Positions 9,223 to 19,873 of a DNA stretch of 64,000 nt are shown here, piece by piece (the stretch's first letter is position 1; the number at the start of each line of letters is the position of its first letter). The DNA comes from Dactylis glomerata. Taxonomy: Eukaryota; Streptophyta; Magnoliopsida; Poales; Poaceae. The notes beneath the pieces are model-generated. The model had not been told where the DNA came from, made no database searches, and worked only from the letters and a program-made list of their open reading frames with translations. The stretch lies in contig QXEO01001020.1 of assembly GCA_007115705.1 (NCBI GenBank), positions 310,001 to 374,000 of the forward strand. Reading direction: 5' to 3'. The position numbers were made by a program, and so were the translations under genes.

Positions 9223-9629
9223 GATTTTGCTTTTTATGTAATGTCGTTTGATAATGTCCTTGCTGCCATGTGCTCTATAATGAATATTCGTATTCTATGT
9301 CGATGTTTTTACTAGTACCAGGAAAACAAGTCATTGTTCTGAGGTACGCTTTTCCATCTATCGGGTTTTTGTGAACCAAGAATATCGGGTTCCTTTGTGA
9401 ACCAAGTTTTTTGAATATTTATCGGGTTGTCTTGCACAACCTTTCAGTGAAAAAAGTCTTCCAAGTCGCGATAAAAATTCCTTTCGTACGACCCGAGGGT
9501 TGAAGCCCCCGAGGCGAAGAAGTAATAATTGTACAATTTTGTCGAGTTCAACCCAAAGAACCTGACCTGTGGCCTCATGTTCTAGGTTCAGAAGGTTAAC
9601 TCGAATTTATTAATACCACTATATGCATT
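9223..9629. other. RT2 spacer between antisense gene and integrase
   Basis: Non-coding. Two near copies of an ATCGGGTT/GTGAACCAAG unit occur at about 9358-9425. A polypurine-like AGCCCCCGAGG is at about 9503. Possible polyadenylation sites for the plus-strand gene (TAATGAAT near 9280) are seen but not firm. Confidence 0.4.
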
Positions 9630-12600
9630 CTATGCGTAAAAACGCCATAGCTGCTCTGCATTCCATGGGTTGCTCTCATCTTTCCCAGTCTTCTTGTCTT
9701 GTAGTCGATATGCTCCTCCTGGTATTACTTCGGTGACGATGTAAGGTCCCACCCAAGGGGACTCCAAGTTGTCATGGCTGTCTTGCCTGAGTCGCAAAAC
9801 TAGGTCTCCCACCACGAAGGATCGTGGACGAACTCGACTACTATGGTAGTTTCGTAGGCTCTGTTGATACTGCGTAGCCCTTTCTAATGCTTTATCTCTT
9901 GCTTCATCTAGTGCATCGACATCATCTTGCAATGCTTCTGTTGATGTTGTCTTGTCATATGCTATCACTCTTGGAGCCTTGTGTGTAACCTCGACTAGAA
10001 GCACGGCTTCTGCGCCATGGACCAGGAAGAAAGGAGTTTCTTGAGTTGCTGCGTTAGGTGTAGTTCTTAAACTCCAAAGAACGGAGGGCAACTTTTCTAC
10101 CCAAGCGCTCTTGGCTTTCTCGAGAGGTGCTAGGAGCCTCTTTTTATCCCACTACATATCAGGCCATTGGCCTTTTCGACTTGCCCGTTTGTCTTCGGGT
10201 GCGCCACAGATGCGAATTTTAGCTTGATCCCTAATCCTTCGCAGTAACTCTTGAATTCCTTTGAAGTGAAATCTGTCCCATTGTCTATGATGATGCTGTA
10301 TGGTACACCAAAACGGAAAACTATTGACTTGATGAAGTTGATTGCTGCTGTAGAGTCTTGAGTTGTCACCGGGGCCGCTTCTACCCATTTGGTGAATTTA
10401 TCGACTGCCACTAGCATGTAGACATGCCCTCCTGGCCAGGATTTGTGCAACTTTCCCACCATATCGAGGCCCCATTGTGCAAAAGGCCAAGATAATGGTA
10501 TTGTTTGTAACTCCGCTGCTGGTGCATGCGGTCTAGATGCAAACCTTTGACATGCTTCACACTTTCGAACTATATCTTTTGCGTCCTCGATGGCTATTAG
10601 CCAATAGAATCCTGCTCGGAAAGCTTTTGCTGCTATTGCTCTGCTGCTAGCATGATGGCCGCATACTCCACCATGTATGTCTTGTAGTATCTTTTGTCCT
10701 TCCTGGGACATTACACAACGCTGCAAAACGCCCGTAATACTTTTCTTGTATAATTTCCCCTACAACACGACAAACGCTTTCGATCTTCGAGTTATCCTCT
10801 TGGCCTCCACTGCATCTTCTGGTAGTTTTTTATTTATCATGTATGCAAGATACGGCTGCATCCATGTTTCTTCTATCATCATGACCTCCTCTGGTTCTGA
10901 TGTAGCCCCCGAGCCTGCTGTAGTAGTCGAACTTTTTCCACTTTTTATTGATCTTTCGACTATTTCCTCCCAAAATACTCCGGATGGCACAGGTAAACAC
11001 TGTGACCCGATATTTGCTAAATTGTCGGCTTCTTCATTGTTGTTCCTGCTTACGTGCGAGACTTCGCATCCATCGAACGTTCCTTCTAGATAATGGTACA
11101 AATTTTTGTAGGCCATCATGTTGTCATTGATTGTGTCGCATCTGTTCATAACTTGCTGGACAACAAGGTTGGAATCTCCAAATATTTTTAGGCGAGTTGC
11201 TCCACATGCTTTGGCCATCTTCATTCCGTGCAACAAAGCCTCGTACTCTGCTTCATTGTTAGAAGCCTGTGGAAAGCTCATCCTTAAGACGTACTTCAAT
11301 TTGTCGCCATGAGGTGATATCAACACTACTCCTGCGCCTGCGCCTTGGACTCTTTTAGAACCGTCGAAGTACATTGTCCAAACACTAGATAAATCTGGTG
11401 GTCCTGTGCTCTGCAGCTCCAGCCACTCTGCCGTAAAATCTGGCAAAACTTGCGACTTGATCGCCTTCCTTTTTTCGTACGTGATGTCCATGGGAGATAA
11501 CTCGATTCCCCACAAAGAGACACGTCCTGTTGCTGAAGGATTATTCAATATGTTCGACAATGGCGCCTCATTGACCACTATAATTGGGTGCACCGCAAAG
11601 TATTGTCGTAGTTTTCGTGCGGTTGTGAAGACACTGTATGCCAACTTCTGATAGTGCGGGTATCTTTGTTTTGTTGGGGACAACACTTCACTGATGAAAT
11701 ATACTGGCCTCTGGACGCCGTGGGCTTTTCCTTCTTCGCTTCTTTCGACTACTAATACTGTACTCACCACCTGATGGGTTGCGGCGATATACAATAGCAG
11801 TGGTTCTTTTTCTTTTGGTGCGACCAGCACTGGTGGCGTGGAAAGCACTTTTTTCAACTGTGCAAACGCTGCGTCTGCTTCTTCTGTCCACTCGAATTTA
11901 TCGTCGGACTTCTTCATAAGTGCATAAAAAGGAAGCGCCTTCTCCCCTAGTCGAGCAACGAAGCGACTTAGTGTCGCGACGCGTCATGCAAGTTTCTGTA
12001 CGTCGTGTAGTTTCGTTGGTTTCCCCATTGTCAAAATTGCTTGAATCTTCTCTGGGTTCGCCTCTATTCCTCGTGCTAATACCAGGAACCCTAAAAGTTG
12101 TCCTGCTGATACGCTGAAAGAGCACTTTGTCGGGTTAAGCTTAAGCTTGTACCTGCTCAGGTTGTCGAAGGTTTCTGCCAAGTCGCTGATTAGAGATTTC
12201 TCCTCTCTTGTGGTGATGACTACATCATCAATGTAGACTTGTATGTTGCGCCCTATTTGGCTTCCGAGGCAACTTTGCATCATCCGTTGATACGTTGCTC
12301 CGGCATTTTTTAGGCCGAACGACATCACTTGGTAGCAAAACACCCCGTATGGTGTGATGAAGGCCATTTTTTCTTCATCTTGTTTCTTCAATTTGATCTG
12401 ATTGTAACCAGAGTATGCGTCCAAAAATGAAAGCCTCGCGCATCCCGCTGTTGAATCGATTATCTGATCGATGCGGGGTAGAGGGAAGGGATCCTTTGGA
12501 CAATGCTTATTGAGAGATGTGTAGCCGACACATACTTTTTGTACGTCTATGTTCTTCTTGGGTACTATGACTGGGTTCGACACCCAACTCGAAGTTTTGA

Positions 12601-12820
12601 TTTCTCTAATAAATCCGGCATTTTCTAGCCTGTGCAACTCTGGTGCTATCGCCTTTCTCTTAGGTTCATCGAATCGTCGCAATGGCTGCTTGACTGGCTT
12701 TGCCTTCGGATCTACGTTTAATGCGTGCTCGATGAGTTCCCTGGGAACCCCTGGCATGTCTGATGGACACCAGGCGAAGATTTCCCAGGGCTCACGGAGG
12801 AACTCAACGAGCGCACTTTC
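9630..12820 (-). pseudogene. RT2 pol: reverse transcriptase, RNase H and integrase with several breaks
   Basis: Read on the minus strand. RT occupies 12757-11984, with the order PLPRIDQIID, FLDAYSGYNQI and the catalytic YIDDVV near 12215. RNase H occupies roughly 11917-10800 (YFDGSKR, EAEYEAL, DSNLVV). Integrase has the CEACQRF zinc half-site, WGLDMVG and the IIIDNGTDF block in 10726-10130, and its C-terminal part in 10091-9630. Breaks are in-frame stops at 12821-12823 (between protease and RT), 11984-11986 and 10760-10762, plus a frame change between about 10091 and 10160. The order RT-RNase H-integrase shows Ty3/gypsy. It is inactive as it stands. Confidence 0.85.
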
Positions 12821-14827
12821 CTATGCGGGATCCAAGTTCACCGCAATTGATGTTGTCTTGTTTGCATCTGTAGGATGGACCTGGATTTTCTTCGAGTCCT
12901 GAGACATGTCGAAAGCTTGATCTGGCAGGAATCGTCCAACGTCGGGTAGTACATTGTGATCCGTTTCTCCTTTTAACCTCTCGTACTCCGCTGTCATGCC
13001 GAAGGTTTGCGCCATCCTGTTGAATTCCCTGTCGCATGTATTGGCTACTTCAAAGCTCCCTTGTACTGTGATTGTTCCATTGGGTCCTAGAATTTTTAAC
13101 GTAAGATATGCGTAGTGTGGTACTGCCATGAATTTTGCAAATGCTGGGCGCCCCAGGATTGCATGATATTGTGACGGCCAGTCCATTACTTCAAATTCCA
13201 GCTTCTCTTTTCGGTAGTTTCTGCTACTGCCAAAGCAGACATCGAGTTCTATTCTCCCCAAAGGGTAGTTTGCGGCTCCTGGTACTATTCCGTGGAAAGA
13301 GCAATCTGTTGGTTTCAGACTCGTCAGCGAGATGCACATTGCCTTTAGGGTTCTGGCATATATTAAGTTTATGCCACTCCCTGCATCCATGAACACTCTT
13401 CCGATGTCGTACCCTCCTATTTGTGCCTTTAAAACCATAGGCGAGTGACCTGGCCTGGGAACTTTCCTCGGGTGGTCTGCTCTGCTGAACTTGACTGGTT
13501 GTTCTGACCACCGTAGGTACTCTGTGGTAGCTGGTGGTGATGATATTGCTAGGTTGACTTGCCTGGATATGCTCTTTCGCTCTTTCTTTGACTTGGGCAC
13601 CGGTTGAATCATGGCTGATATGTATACTTTTGACTCTAAGTGCCTTGCTAGCTTTTGCATTTGATATCCTTGACTTCTGTATCTTTCTCCTTGCCTCCCT
13701 TCTTGTTTTGAGCCCATGGCGCTTTGTAACCTTAGGAATGTTCTGCAATCCTTTATCTGGTGATTTGAGACTCTTTTCCCGTCAAGATACGCGTAGTGGA
13801 TTCGACAAGGTCCGTATAGCATATCCTCGGCAGAAGGGCCGGAGTATCTCGATTTTTCTACTCCTTTTGCCTGAAACCTCCTGCTTTCATATCCTTCCTC
13901 TTCTTCTAGTACGTAACCCGCGGCTACCTGATTTCGCCTTCCTTGATTATCCCTGCTACGGTGTCGTCTCCTCTGTCTACTTATTCTGTCGACTTCTGGT
14001 GAACGTCCTCTTTTGTTGTTATACGCGTCCTCTCCATCAGCGAATTTGTTGGCTTGTTCCATTAGCTCGGCTACTGTCGTAGGTCTTGTTCTTCCTATTT
14101 CTTCCACGAGATCTGAGCGACGAAGTCCAGCCGAAAAGGCGTCTATTGCTCGTTCGTCGGAGACGTCCTCTGCTGAGTTTTTGATTATACTCCAGCGTTG
14201 TATATAAGAACGTAGCGTTTCACCTTTCCTCTGCACACATGTTTTAACTTCCTCCAGTGATGCTGGGCGCTTGTAGGTGGAACGAAAATTTCTTGCGAAT
14301 TGACTTTCGAGTTCCCCCCAACTTCCGATGGATTCGTTGGGTAGTGTATTCAACCAGGACCGTGCGGCGCCGGTGAGGTGCAGCTGCAAACTTTGCATTG
14401 CAGTCGCCTTTGTTCCCCCCAATATCTGCACTGCCTGCAGATAATCCAATAACCATAGGGTAGGTTCTTGCGACCCATCATACTTAGGTTGGTCGTGTGG
14501 TAACTTGAATCCTTTGGGTACCCGTGTTTTGCGAACGCTGCGGGTAAAGCATAACGCACCCATATCTTTATCGTCGTCCTCGTAGTTCTCTTCCCTCCAA
14601 GCGTGACGCGATTTATTTACTCGAGCTTGTGCTATTATACTTCTTGCGTCCTCCTTCCTTTTCTGTCGCTTTTTCTCTTCTGATGATTCGCTATACTCGT
14701 TATTTTTGAGATTGTATCTGAACTTCTCCTTTCGATTTCCCTTGCAGTTTGTCGACTTTGTCTCTGAACCTTGTTCCCTAATCTTTCCTTCTACTATTCC
14801 GAGGCTTCGTATCGCGGCTCGGTGCAT
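12821..14827 (-). CDS. RT2 Gag-protease, main open part
   Basis: An open frame of 668 codons on the minus strand. The Gag core is typical of Tat/RIRE2 elements (TGAARSWLNTLP, then SWGELESQFARNF, then ETLRSYIQRW). A basic R-rich tail follows (about residues 270-305), then a retropepsin domain with the active-site motif FMDAGSGINLIY near residue 490 and a closing ILGRPAF. It ends at a TAG exactly before the RT frame, which stays in the same reading frame. The codons upstream of 14827 belong to the same Gag but contain breaks, so the ATG at 14827 is probably internal rather than the original start. Confidence 0.7.
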   Translation of the reverse strand: MHRAAIRSLGIVEGKIREQGSETKSTNCKGNRKEKFRYNLKNNEYSESSEEKKRQKRKEDARSIIAQARVNKSRHAWREENYEDDDKDMGALCFTRSVRKTRVPKGFKLPHDQPKYDGSQEPTLWLLDYLQAVQILGGTKATAMQSLQLHLTGAARSWLNTLPNESIGSWGELESQFARNFRSTYKRPASLEEVKTCVQRKGETLRSYIQRWSIIKNSAEDVSDERAIDAFSAGLRRSDLVEEIGRTRPTTVAELMEQANKFADGEDAYNNKRGRSPEVDRISRQRRRHRSRDNQGRRNQVAAGYVLEEEEGYESRRFQAKGVEKSRYSGPSAEDMLYGPCRIHYAYLDGKRVSNHQIKDCRTFLRLQSAMGSKQEGRQGERYRSQGYQMQKLARHLESKVYISAMIQPVPKSKKERKSISRQVNLAISSPPATTEYLRWSEQPVKFSRADHPRKVPRPGHSPMVLKAQIGGYDIGRVFMDAGSGINLIYARTLKAMCISLTSLKPTDCSFHGIVPGAANYPLGRIELDVCFGSSRNYRKEKLEFEVMDWPSQYHAILGRPAFAKFMAVPHYAYLTLKILGPNGTITVQGSFEVANTCDREFNRMAQTFGMTAEYERLKGETDHNVLPDVGRFLPDQAFDMSQDSKKIQVHPTDANKTTSIAVNLDPA

Positions 14828-15388
14828 ATCTTCTCGTGGGTCCCTAGGTTCTAGTCTTGTAGCTAGTAAATACGCTTGTGCTGCTACTAGTGCTGCTTCT
14901 GGCGTTTTTGTATGAAGTCATCTTCCTCCTCTTCTAGCTGTGGGGTAGGGCTCCTCGAGTACCCCTCTTTTCTACCGCATACTGTCGCCCCTGTTGTGTT
15001 TTGGGTCTCCACGCCTTTCTCTGCTGTATTCTGAGTCTTCACTGTAGTCTTCCCAGTATTCCTCCCCTGCTATACTGTTATTGTCTTGAAAAACCATGTC
15101 TCTTTCCTCCCTTAGTTTCTTCCTGTGCTGGTATAATGCATACTGATATCCCATTAGTACTTCTCTCCTCGATCCTTCGGGTATTTCTGTACCATGGTTG
15201 ATAGCTAACTTGATCATCCTCCATTCACCAGCCGAGACATGGACTTTCTCCTTTTCCTTTTTGTTGTGATCTTTTACTTTATCGACTTGCCTGTCGACAT
15301 TCTTATTTCCTTCGCTATTGTTTTCTTCTTCTGCTTCAGTGATAATGACGCATAACTGATGTACCTTGGAGACGCCGCTGCTTCCCAC
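14828..15388 (-). pseudogene. RT2 Gag N-terminal part, broken
   Basis: An acidic/charged open stretch (15388-14972, 138 codons; core KLREERDMVFQDN) lies in the same frame as the main Gag frame but is separated from it by stops near 14972 and near 14915, where a frame change is also likely. The acidic linker and the AALVAAQAYL stretch just before 14827 look like Gag N-terminal sequence. Confidence 0.5.
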
Positions 15389-15747
15389 GGCGAAGTCCTT
15401 TGCGTTGTTGTGTGTCTGACACGCTCTTTCTTCTTAGTCGAAATTTTTCTGAATTTTGTCGCCTTCTACGATTAGTGTTTTGTCGAAACTGACCGGCGAG
15501 TTTACCTCGCTGGAAGAGCCTTCTGATGATTCCAATGTTTCTTCTATTTCGGGCTTGTTTGCCGACGGATCTGGTTTCGTCGAATCCGAGAGCGGGATGA
15601 ACCCGATGGCCCAACGATGATGCTTAAAGTTCCAATGGTTAATTCCATCTCTTGGCTTCCGTCAAGTTCTGAACTGCTGTTGGCTAGAAGCGAAAAAGCC
15701 GTCGAATTCATGATTCCGACGCCCAGGTCCCCACGGTCGGCGCCAAT
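15389..15747 (-). other. RT2 leader with primer-binding site
   Basis: A short leader between the 5' LTR and gag. Next to the LTR the minus strand reads TTGGCGCCGACCGTGGGGAC (15746 down to 15727), a tRNA-like primer site of the kind used by RIRE2-type elements. I do not assign the tRNA. No separate gene is supported. Confidence 0.6.
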
Positions 15748-15922
15748 TGACGAGGGTTAACTCGACAAATGTCCTAGATGAAGGACTTAGGATCGGGGAG
15801 ATAGGGCGTCGGATGAACTCGAAGGTAAAGTTAGTCGAAATAGGTGTGTGTCGAAAGTAAACTTGGGTGTTCAACCTGGCTTGCTTTCGATTTTTTACCT
15901 ACACCATCCCCTCCTGGCCCCT
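15748..15922 (-). repeat. RT2 5' LTR, right-hand part before the RT3 insertion
   Basis: Matches 7263-7437 with about three differences. It stops at CCCCT, the RT3 target site; the remaining half is at 24490-24650. Confidence 0.92.
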
Positions 15923-17615
15923 TGATACGTCTCAAACGTATCTATAATTTTTGATGCTCCATGCTTGTTTTTACACCATTTGCCTATTGTTTCGTTACAC
16001 TTAGTGGCACTTTTATGCATTTTCCGGAACTAACCTATTAACAAGTTGCCACAGTGCCAGTTTCCTATTTTCTGCTGTTTTTGTGTTTCAGAAGTGATAC
16101 ACAGGAAATATTCTCGGAATTGGACGAAACAAGTTCCTGAAGTCTTATTTTACCCGGAAGCTTCCAGAGATCCGAAGAGGAGTAGGAGGTGGGCCACCAG
16201 GGGCCCACACACAGGGGTGGCGTGGCCAGCCCCTGGCCCGCGCCACCACCGTGTGAGGGACCCTGGCTCCACCTCTGACAACGCCCCTTCGCCTATAAAG
16301 ACCCCCCGACGGAAAAAACCTAAGTACCCGATCAGTTTTCCAGAACACATCGTGATCCGCCGCCACCGTCGACCCGAAGATCGGGAGGGTCCACAAGCTC
16401 TTCCCGGCACCCTGCCGGAGAGGGGAATCGCCACCGGAGGTCTTCTTCATCGCCATGCTTGCCTCCGGAGCGATGAGTGAGTAGTCTACCTTGGACTATG
16501 GGTCCATAGCAGTAGCTAGATGGTTGTCTTCTCCACCATGTGCTTCATGTTTAGATCTCATGAGCTGCCCTACATGATTGAGATCACCGTTATGTAATTC
16601 TACATGTTTGGTTTGTTGGGATCCGATGAATATTGGTGTTTATGATTAAGTTGCTGTACTGAATTATATCTTTTGTTATCTCTATGTTGTTTATGATCTT
16701 GCATGCTCTCCGTTGTTAGTAGCTATCTTGGCCGAGTAGTTGCTAGTGACTCCAAGAGGGGGTATTTATGCTCGATAGTGGGTTCATGCCTCTATTTCAC
16801 CTGGGGGAGTGACAGAAACCTCTAAGGTGGTAGATGTGCTGTTGCTACTAGGGAGAAAACAACATTCATATGCTCAAGGGCATATGCTTTGTTTACATTA
16901 CACACTTTGCTTAATGCAATTATCTGTTGTTCGCAACTTAATACTTCTAGGGTGTTCGGATTGATATCCCCGGGAGTGGATTATTAGTCATAGATGCAGT
17001 TGGATGGCGGTCTATGTATTTTGTTGTAATGCCCAGAGTAAATCTCATAGTGATCTTCTTGACATATCACGTTATCTCTATTCTATCAATTGCCCAACTG
17101 TAATTTGTTTACCCAGCATGTGTTATTTTATCTATGGAGAGACACCACTAGTGAATTGTTGTCCCCGGTCCTATTTACATCATATTGCTATCACCAGTTT
17201 ACTTTACTCGTACTGTTTACTTTACTCGCATACTATATTGTTTTCCACTCGATACGCTCATAACCTTTGTTTCAAGCAAACCGGTGAGATTGACAACCTC
17301 ATCGCAAGTTGGGAACAAAGTATTTGTTTGTGTTGTGTGCAGGTTCCGCGTTGCTGCTGGCCGAAGACGAGTCAACAAGTATCATTAACGGCGCCCTTGT
17401 TGGAGTGTTACTAAGCCAGTCTGCATCACCTTCAGTCGTCATTGTCTCTCCTCTCCTGACCAACATTAAACCTTGGTTTCTTAACTGAGGGAAAACCAGC
17501 TGCTATACTCATCACACCTTGCTCTTGGGGTTCCCAATGGGTTGGTCATTCACCACGCACAAGGATTGCTGCTGGGGGACGAAGAAGAATAATCTCCTTC
17601 ATCAACTAGCCATCA
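15923..17615 (+). repeat. RT3 5' LTR
   Basis: Starts TGATACGTCT and ends GCCATCA; same length as the 3' LTR. The TATA box CTATAAAG is at 16293-16300. The GC-rich part downstream keeps a 144-codon frame (16046-16480) that recurs in the 3' LTR but is probably a chance frame. Confidence 0.95.
16293..16300 (+). promoter_or_regulatory. TATA box of RT3 5' LTR
   Basis: CTATAAAG in the middle of the LTR, followed by a C-run. It sits in the same place in all LTRs of this family in the window and is the likely core promoter of the genomic RNA. Confidence 0.65.
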
Positions 17616-17625
17616 GCTGTTTTTC

Positions 17626-17643
17626 TGGCGCCGTTGCCGGGGA
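17626..17643 (+). other. RT3 primer-binding site (tRNA-Asp type)
   Basis: TGGCGCCGTTGCCGGGGA begins ten bases after the LTR. It is complementary to the 3' end expected of plant tRNA-Asp, the usual Athila primer. Confidence 0.8.
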
Positions 17644-17809
17644 GGAAGAGAAGACTTCTGCGAGGGGAGTTTTTCGCACACACATCCTTTACTTTGTTAT
17701 TGTTTTGCTTTACTTTATTTATTTTACCTGCATTGCTTTTATATCAAAAACCCAAAAAAATTAGAATCCTTGGTAGTTGTTTTTACTTGTTTACTTTCGT
17801 TTTGCTGAA

Positions 17810-19873
17810 ATGGCCAATCCTGAAAACACCAAGTTGTGTGACTTCACTAGCACAAACAATAGTGATTTTATCTGCACTCCTATTGCACCACCTATTCCTG
17901 CTGCAAACTTTTATGAGATTAAGCCTGCTTTATTGAACCTTGTTATGAAAGAGCAATTTTCTGGTGCTAGTACTGAAGATGCTGCAGCTCATCTCAACAA
18001 TTTTGTTGAGCTATGTGAGATGCAGAAATATAAGGATGGTTATAGTGATATTATTAAGCTCAAGTTGTTTCCTTTTTCTTTGAGAGGAAAAGCTAAAGAT
18101 TGGTTGCTGTCTTTGACTAAGAATAGTATTGATTCATGGGCTAAGTGTAAGGATGCTTTTATTGGTAGATACTATCCTCCTGCTAAGATTATAGCTTTGC
18201 GTAGCAATATTATGAAGTTTACTCAGTTTGATAATGAACATGTTGCTCAAGCTTGGGAAAGAATGAAATCTATGATAAAGAATTGCCCCACTCATGGACT
18301 AACTACTTGGATGATTATCCAAACTTTTTATGCAGGACTGAATTTTTCTTCAAGGAACCTACTTGATTCAGCTGCTGGAGGCACTTTTATGTCCCTTACC
18401 TTGGGCGCCGCATCAAAGCTACTCGACAACATGATGGTAAATTATTCTGAATGGCACACCGAGAGAGCTCCACAAGGTAAGAAGGTAAATTCTGTTGAGG
18501 AAACCTCTTCCTTGAATGATAAGATTGATACCATTATGGCTATGCTTGCTAATGATAGGACTCATGTTGATCCTAATAATGTTCCTTTGGCCTCTCTGGT
18601 TGCTCAAGAGGAGCAAGTTGATGTGAATTTCATTAGAAACAATAATTTTAACAACAATGCTTATAGGAACAATTTTGCTAGTAACAATTATAGGCCGTAT
18701 CCTTCTACCAATGGTAATGGTTATGGTAACTCTTATGGTAATTCCTACAACAACACTAGGGTCGCGCCCTCCGAGCTTGAGGTAATGCTCAAGGACTTCA
18801 TCGGTAAGCAAACTGCTTTTAACAAGTCTGTTGAGGAAAAGTTAGGCAAAATTGATATTCTTGCTTCTAAAGTTGATAGCCTTGCTCATGATGTTGAAAT
18901 TCTGAAATTAAAACTGTTGCCTAATGATGTGAAAGAGAACAATGTTTTTGCTACCGCTAATGCTATCCAAGTTGGAATTGATAAAAATATTAGATTGTTA
19001 GCGGAATTGCATGCCAGGTGGGAAAGAGAAGATGAGATGGCTAGAGAGATGAAGGTATGTACCATTACTACCTCTAATGATGTTGCTCCTACTGGTAACA
19101 ATCCTCTTACTTTGATTGGTGTAGAGAAAACTCCCACTCCTTGTGTTAAGAAGCCTAAAACTGCCAAAACTTTTTCTCAAAAGAGTGCTGAAATTTTTCG
19201 GAGTGTGGGAGATGATAGCTCTATTTCTTTTAATGATTTTGATGTTGATGGCTGCAATATATCTGAAGTTATTTTGTTCTTGCAAAAGCTTGCTTTGACT
19301 CCCAATGCTAGTTCTTTAAATATTGCTTTTACTAAACATATTACCAATGCTCTCATAAAGATTAGGGATGAAAAGTTGAAGCAAAAAGCTTCTGTTCCCA
19401 AGAAGTTAGAAGATGGTTGGGAACCCATCATTGATATGCATGTTAATGGTTATGATTGCCATGCTTTATGTGATCTAGGTGCTAGTATTTCTATCATGCC
19501 TAGAAAGATTTATGACATGCTTGATTTACCACCGCTTGAAAAGTGTTATTTTGATGTTCCTATTGCTGATGTTGCTAAGAAGAAACCTTTGGGAAGGATT
19601 AATGATGTTCTTATTGTGGTTAACAATAACCTTGTTCCCGTTGATTTTCTTGTTATGGACGTTGAATGCCATGCTTCATGTCCTATTATTTTGGGAAGAC
19701 CCTTTCTTCGAACTGTAGGTGCTATCATTGATATGAGGGAAGGCACTATCAAGTATCAATTCCCACTAAAGAAAGGTATGGAACACTTCCCTAGGAAAAG
19801 AAAGAAATTACTTTTTGACTCTATTCTTAGAGCAAATTATGAGCTTGATGCTTCATCACTTGATATTACTTGA
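17810..19873 (+). CDS. RT3 Gag-protease polyprotein
   Basis: An intact 687-residue frame from the ATG at 17810; the upstream in-frame extension runs into leader sequence. The layout matches the RT1 protein: Gag core with KDWLLSL near residue 100, an asparagine/tyrosine/glycine-rich stretch near 280-320, a predicted coiled-coil stretch (SVEEKLGKIDILASKVDSLA), and retropepsin with DLGASIS at about 555 and LGRPFLRT near the end. RT1 and RT3 differ by scattered residues only. This is the better reference copy, since its LTRs, primer site and polypurine tract are all present. Confidence 0.88.
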   Translation: MANPENTKLCDFTSTNNSDFICTPIAPPIPAANFYEIKPALLNLVMKEQFSGASTEDAAAHLNNFVELCEMQKYKDGYSDIIKLKLFPFSLRGKAKDWLLSLTKNSIDSWAKCKDAFIGRYYPPAKIIALRSNIMKFTQFDNEHVAQAWERMKSMIKNCPTHGLTTWMIIQTFYAGLNFSSRNLLDSAAGGTFMSLTLGAASKLLDNMMVNYSEWHTERAPQGKKVNSVEETSSLNDKIDTIMAMLANDRTHVDPNNVPLASLVAQEEQVDVNFIRNNNFNNNAYRNNFASNNYRPYPSTNGNGYGNSYGNSYNNTRVAPSELEVMLKDFIGKQTAFNKSVEEKLGKIDILASKVDSLAHDVEILKLKLLPNDVKENNVFATANAIQVGIDKNIRLLAELHARWEREDEMAREMKVCTITTSNDVAPTGNNPLTLIGVEKTPTPCVKKPKTAKTFSQKSAEIFRSVGDDSSISFNDFDVDGCNISEVILFLQKLALTPNASSLNIAFTKHITNALIKIRDEKLKQKASVPKKLEDGWEPIIDMHVNGYDCHALCDLGASISIMPRKIYDMLDLPPLEKCYFDVPIADVAKKKPLGRINDVLIVVNNNLVPVDFLVMDVECHASCPIILGRPFLRTVGAIIDMREGTIKYQFPLKKGMEHFPRKRKKLLFDSILRANYELDASSLDIT

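Noticed and set aside
16046..16480. 144-codon frame in the RT3 LTR, also at 22915-23349
   Set aside because: GC-rich, arginine/proline-rich chance frame across the LTR transcription start; absent in the same form from RT1 and RT11 LTRs.
17626..17643. tRNA-like sequence
   Set aside because: It is a primer-binding site complementary to a tRNA 3' end, not a tRNA gene; no cloverleaf is present.
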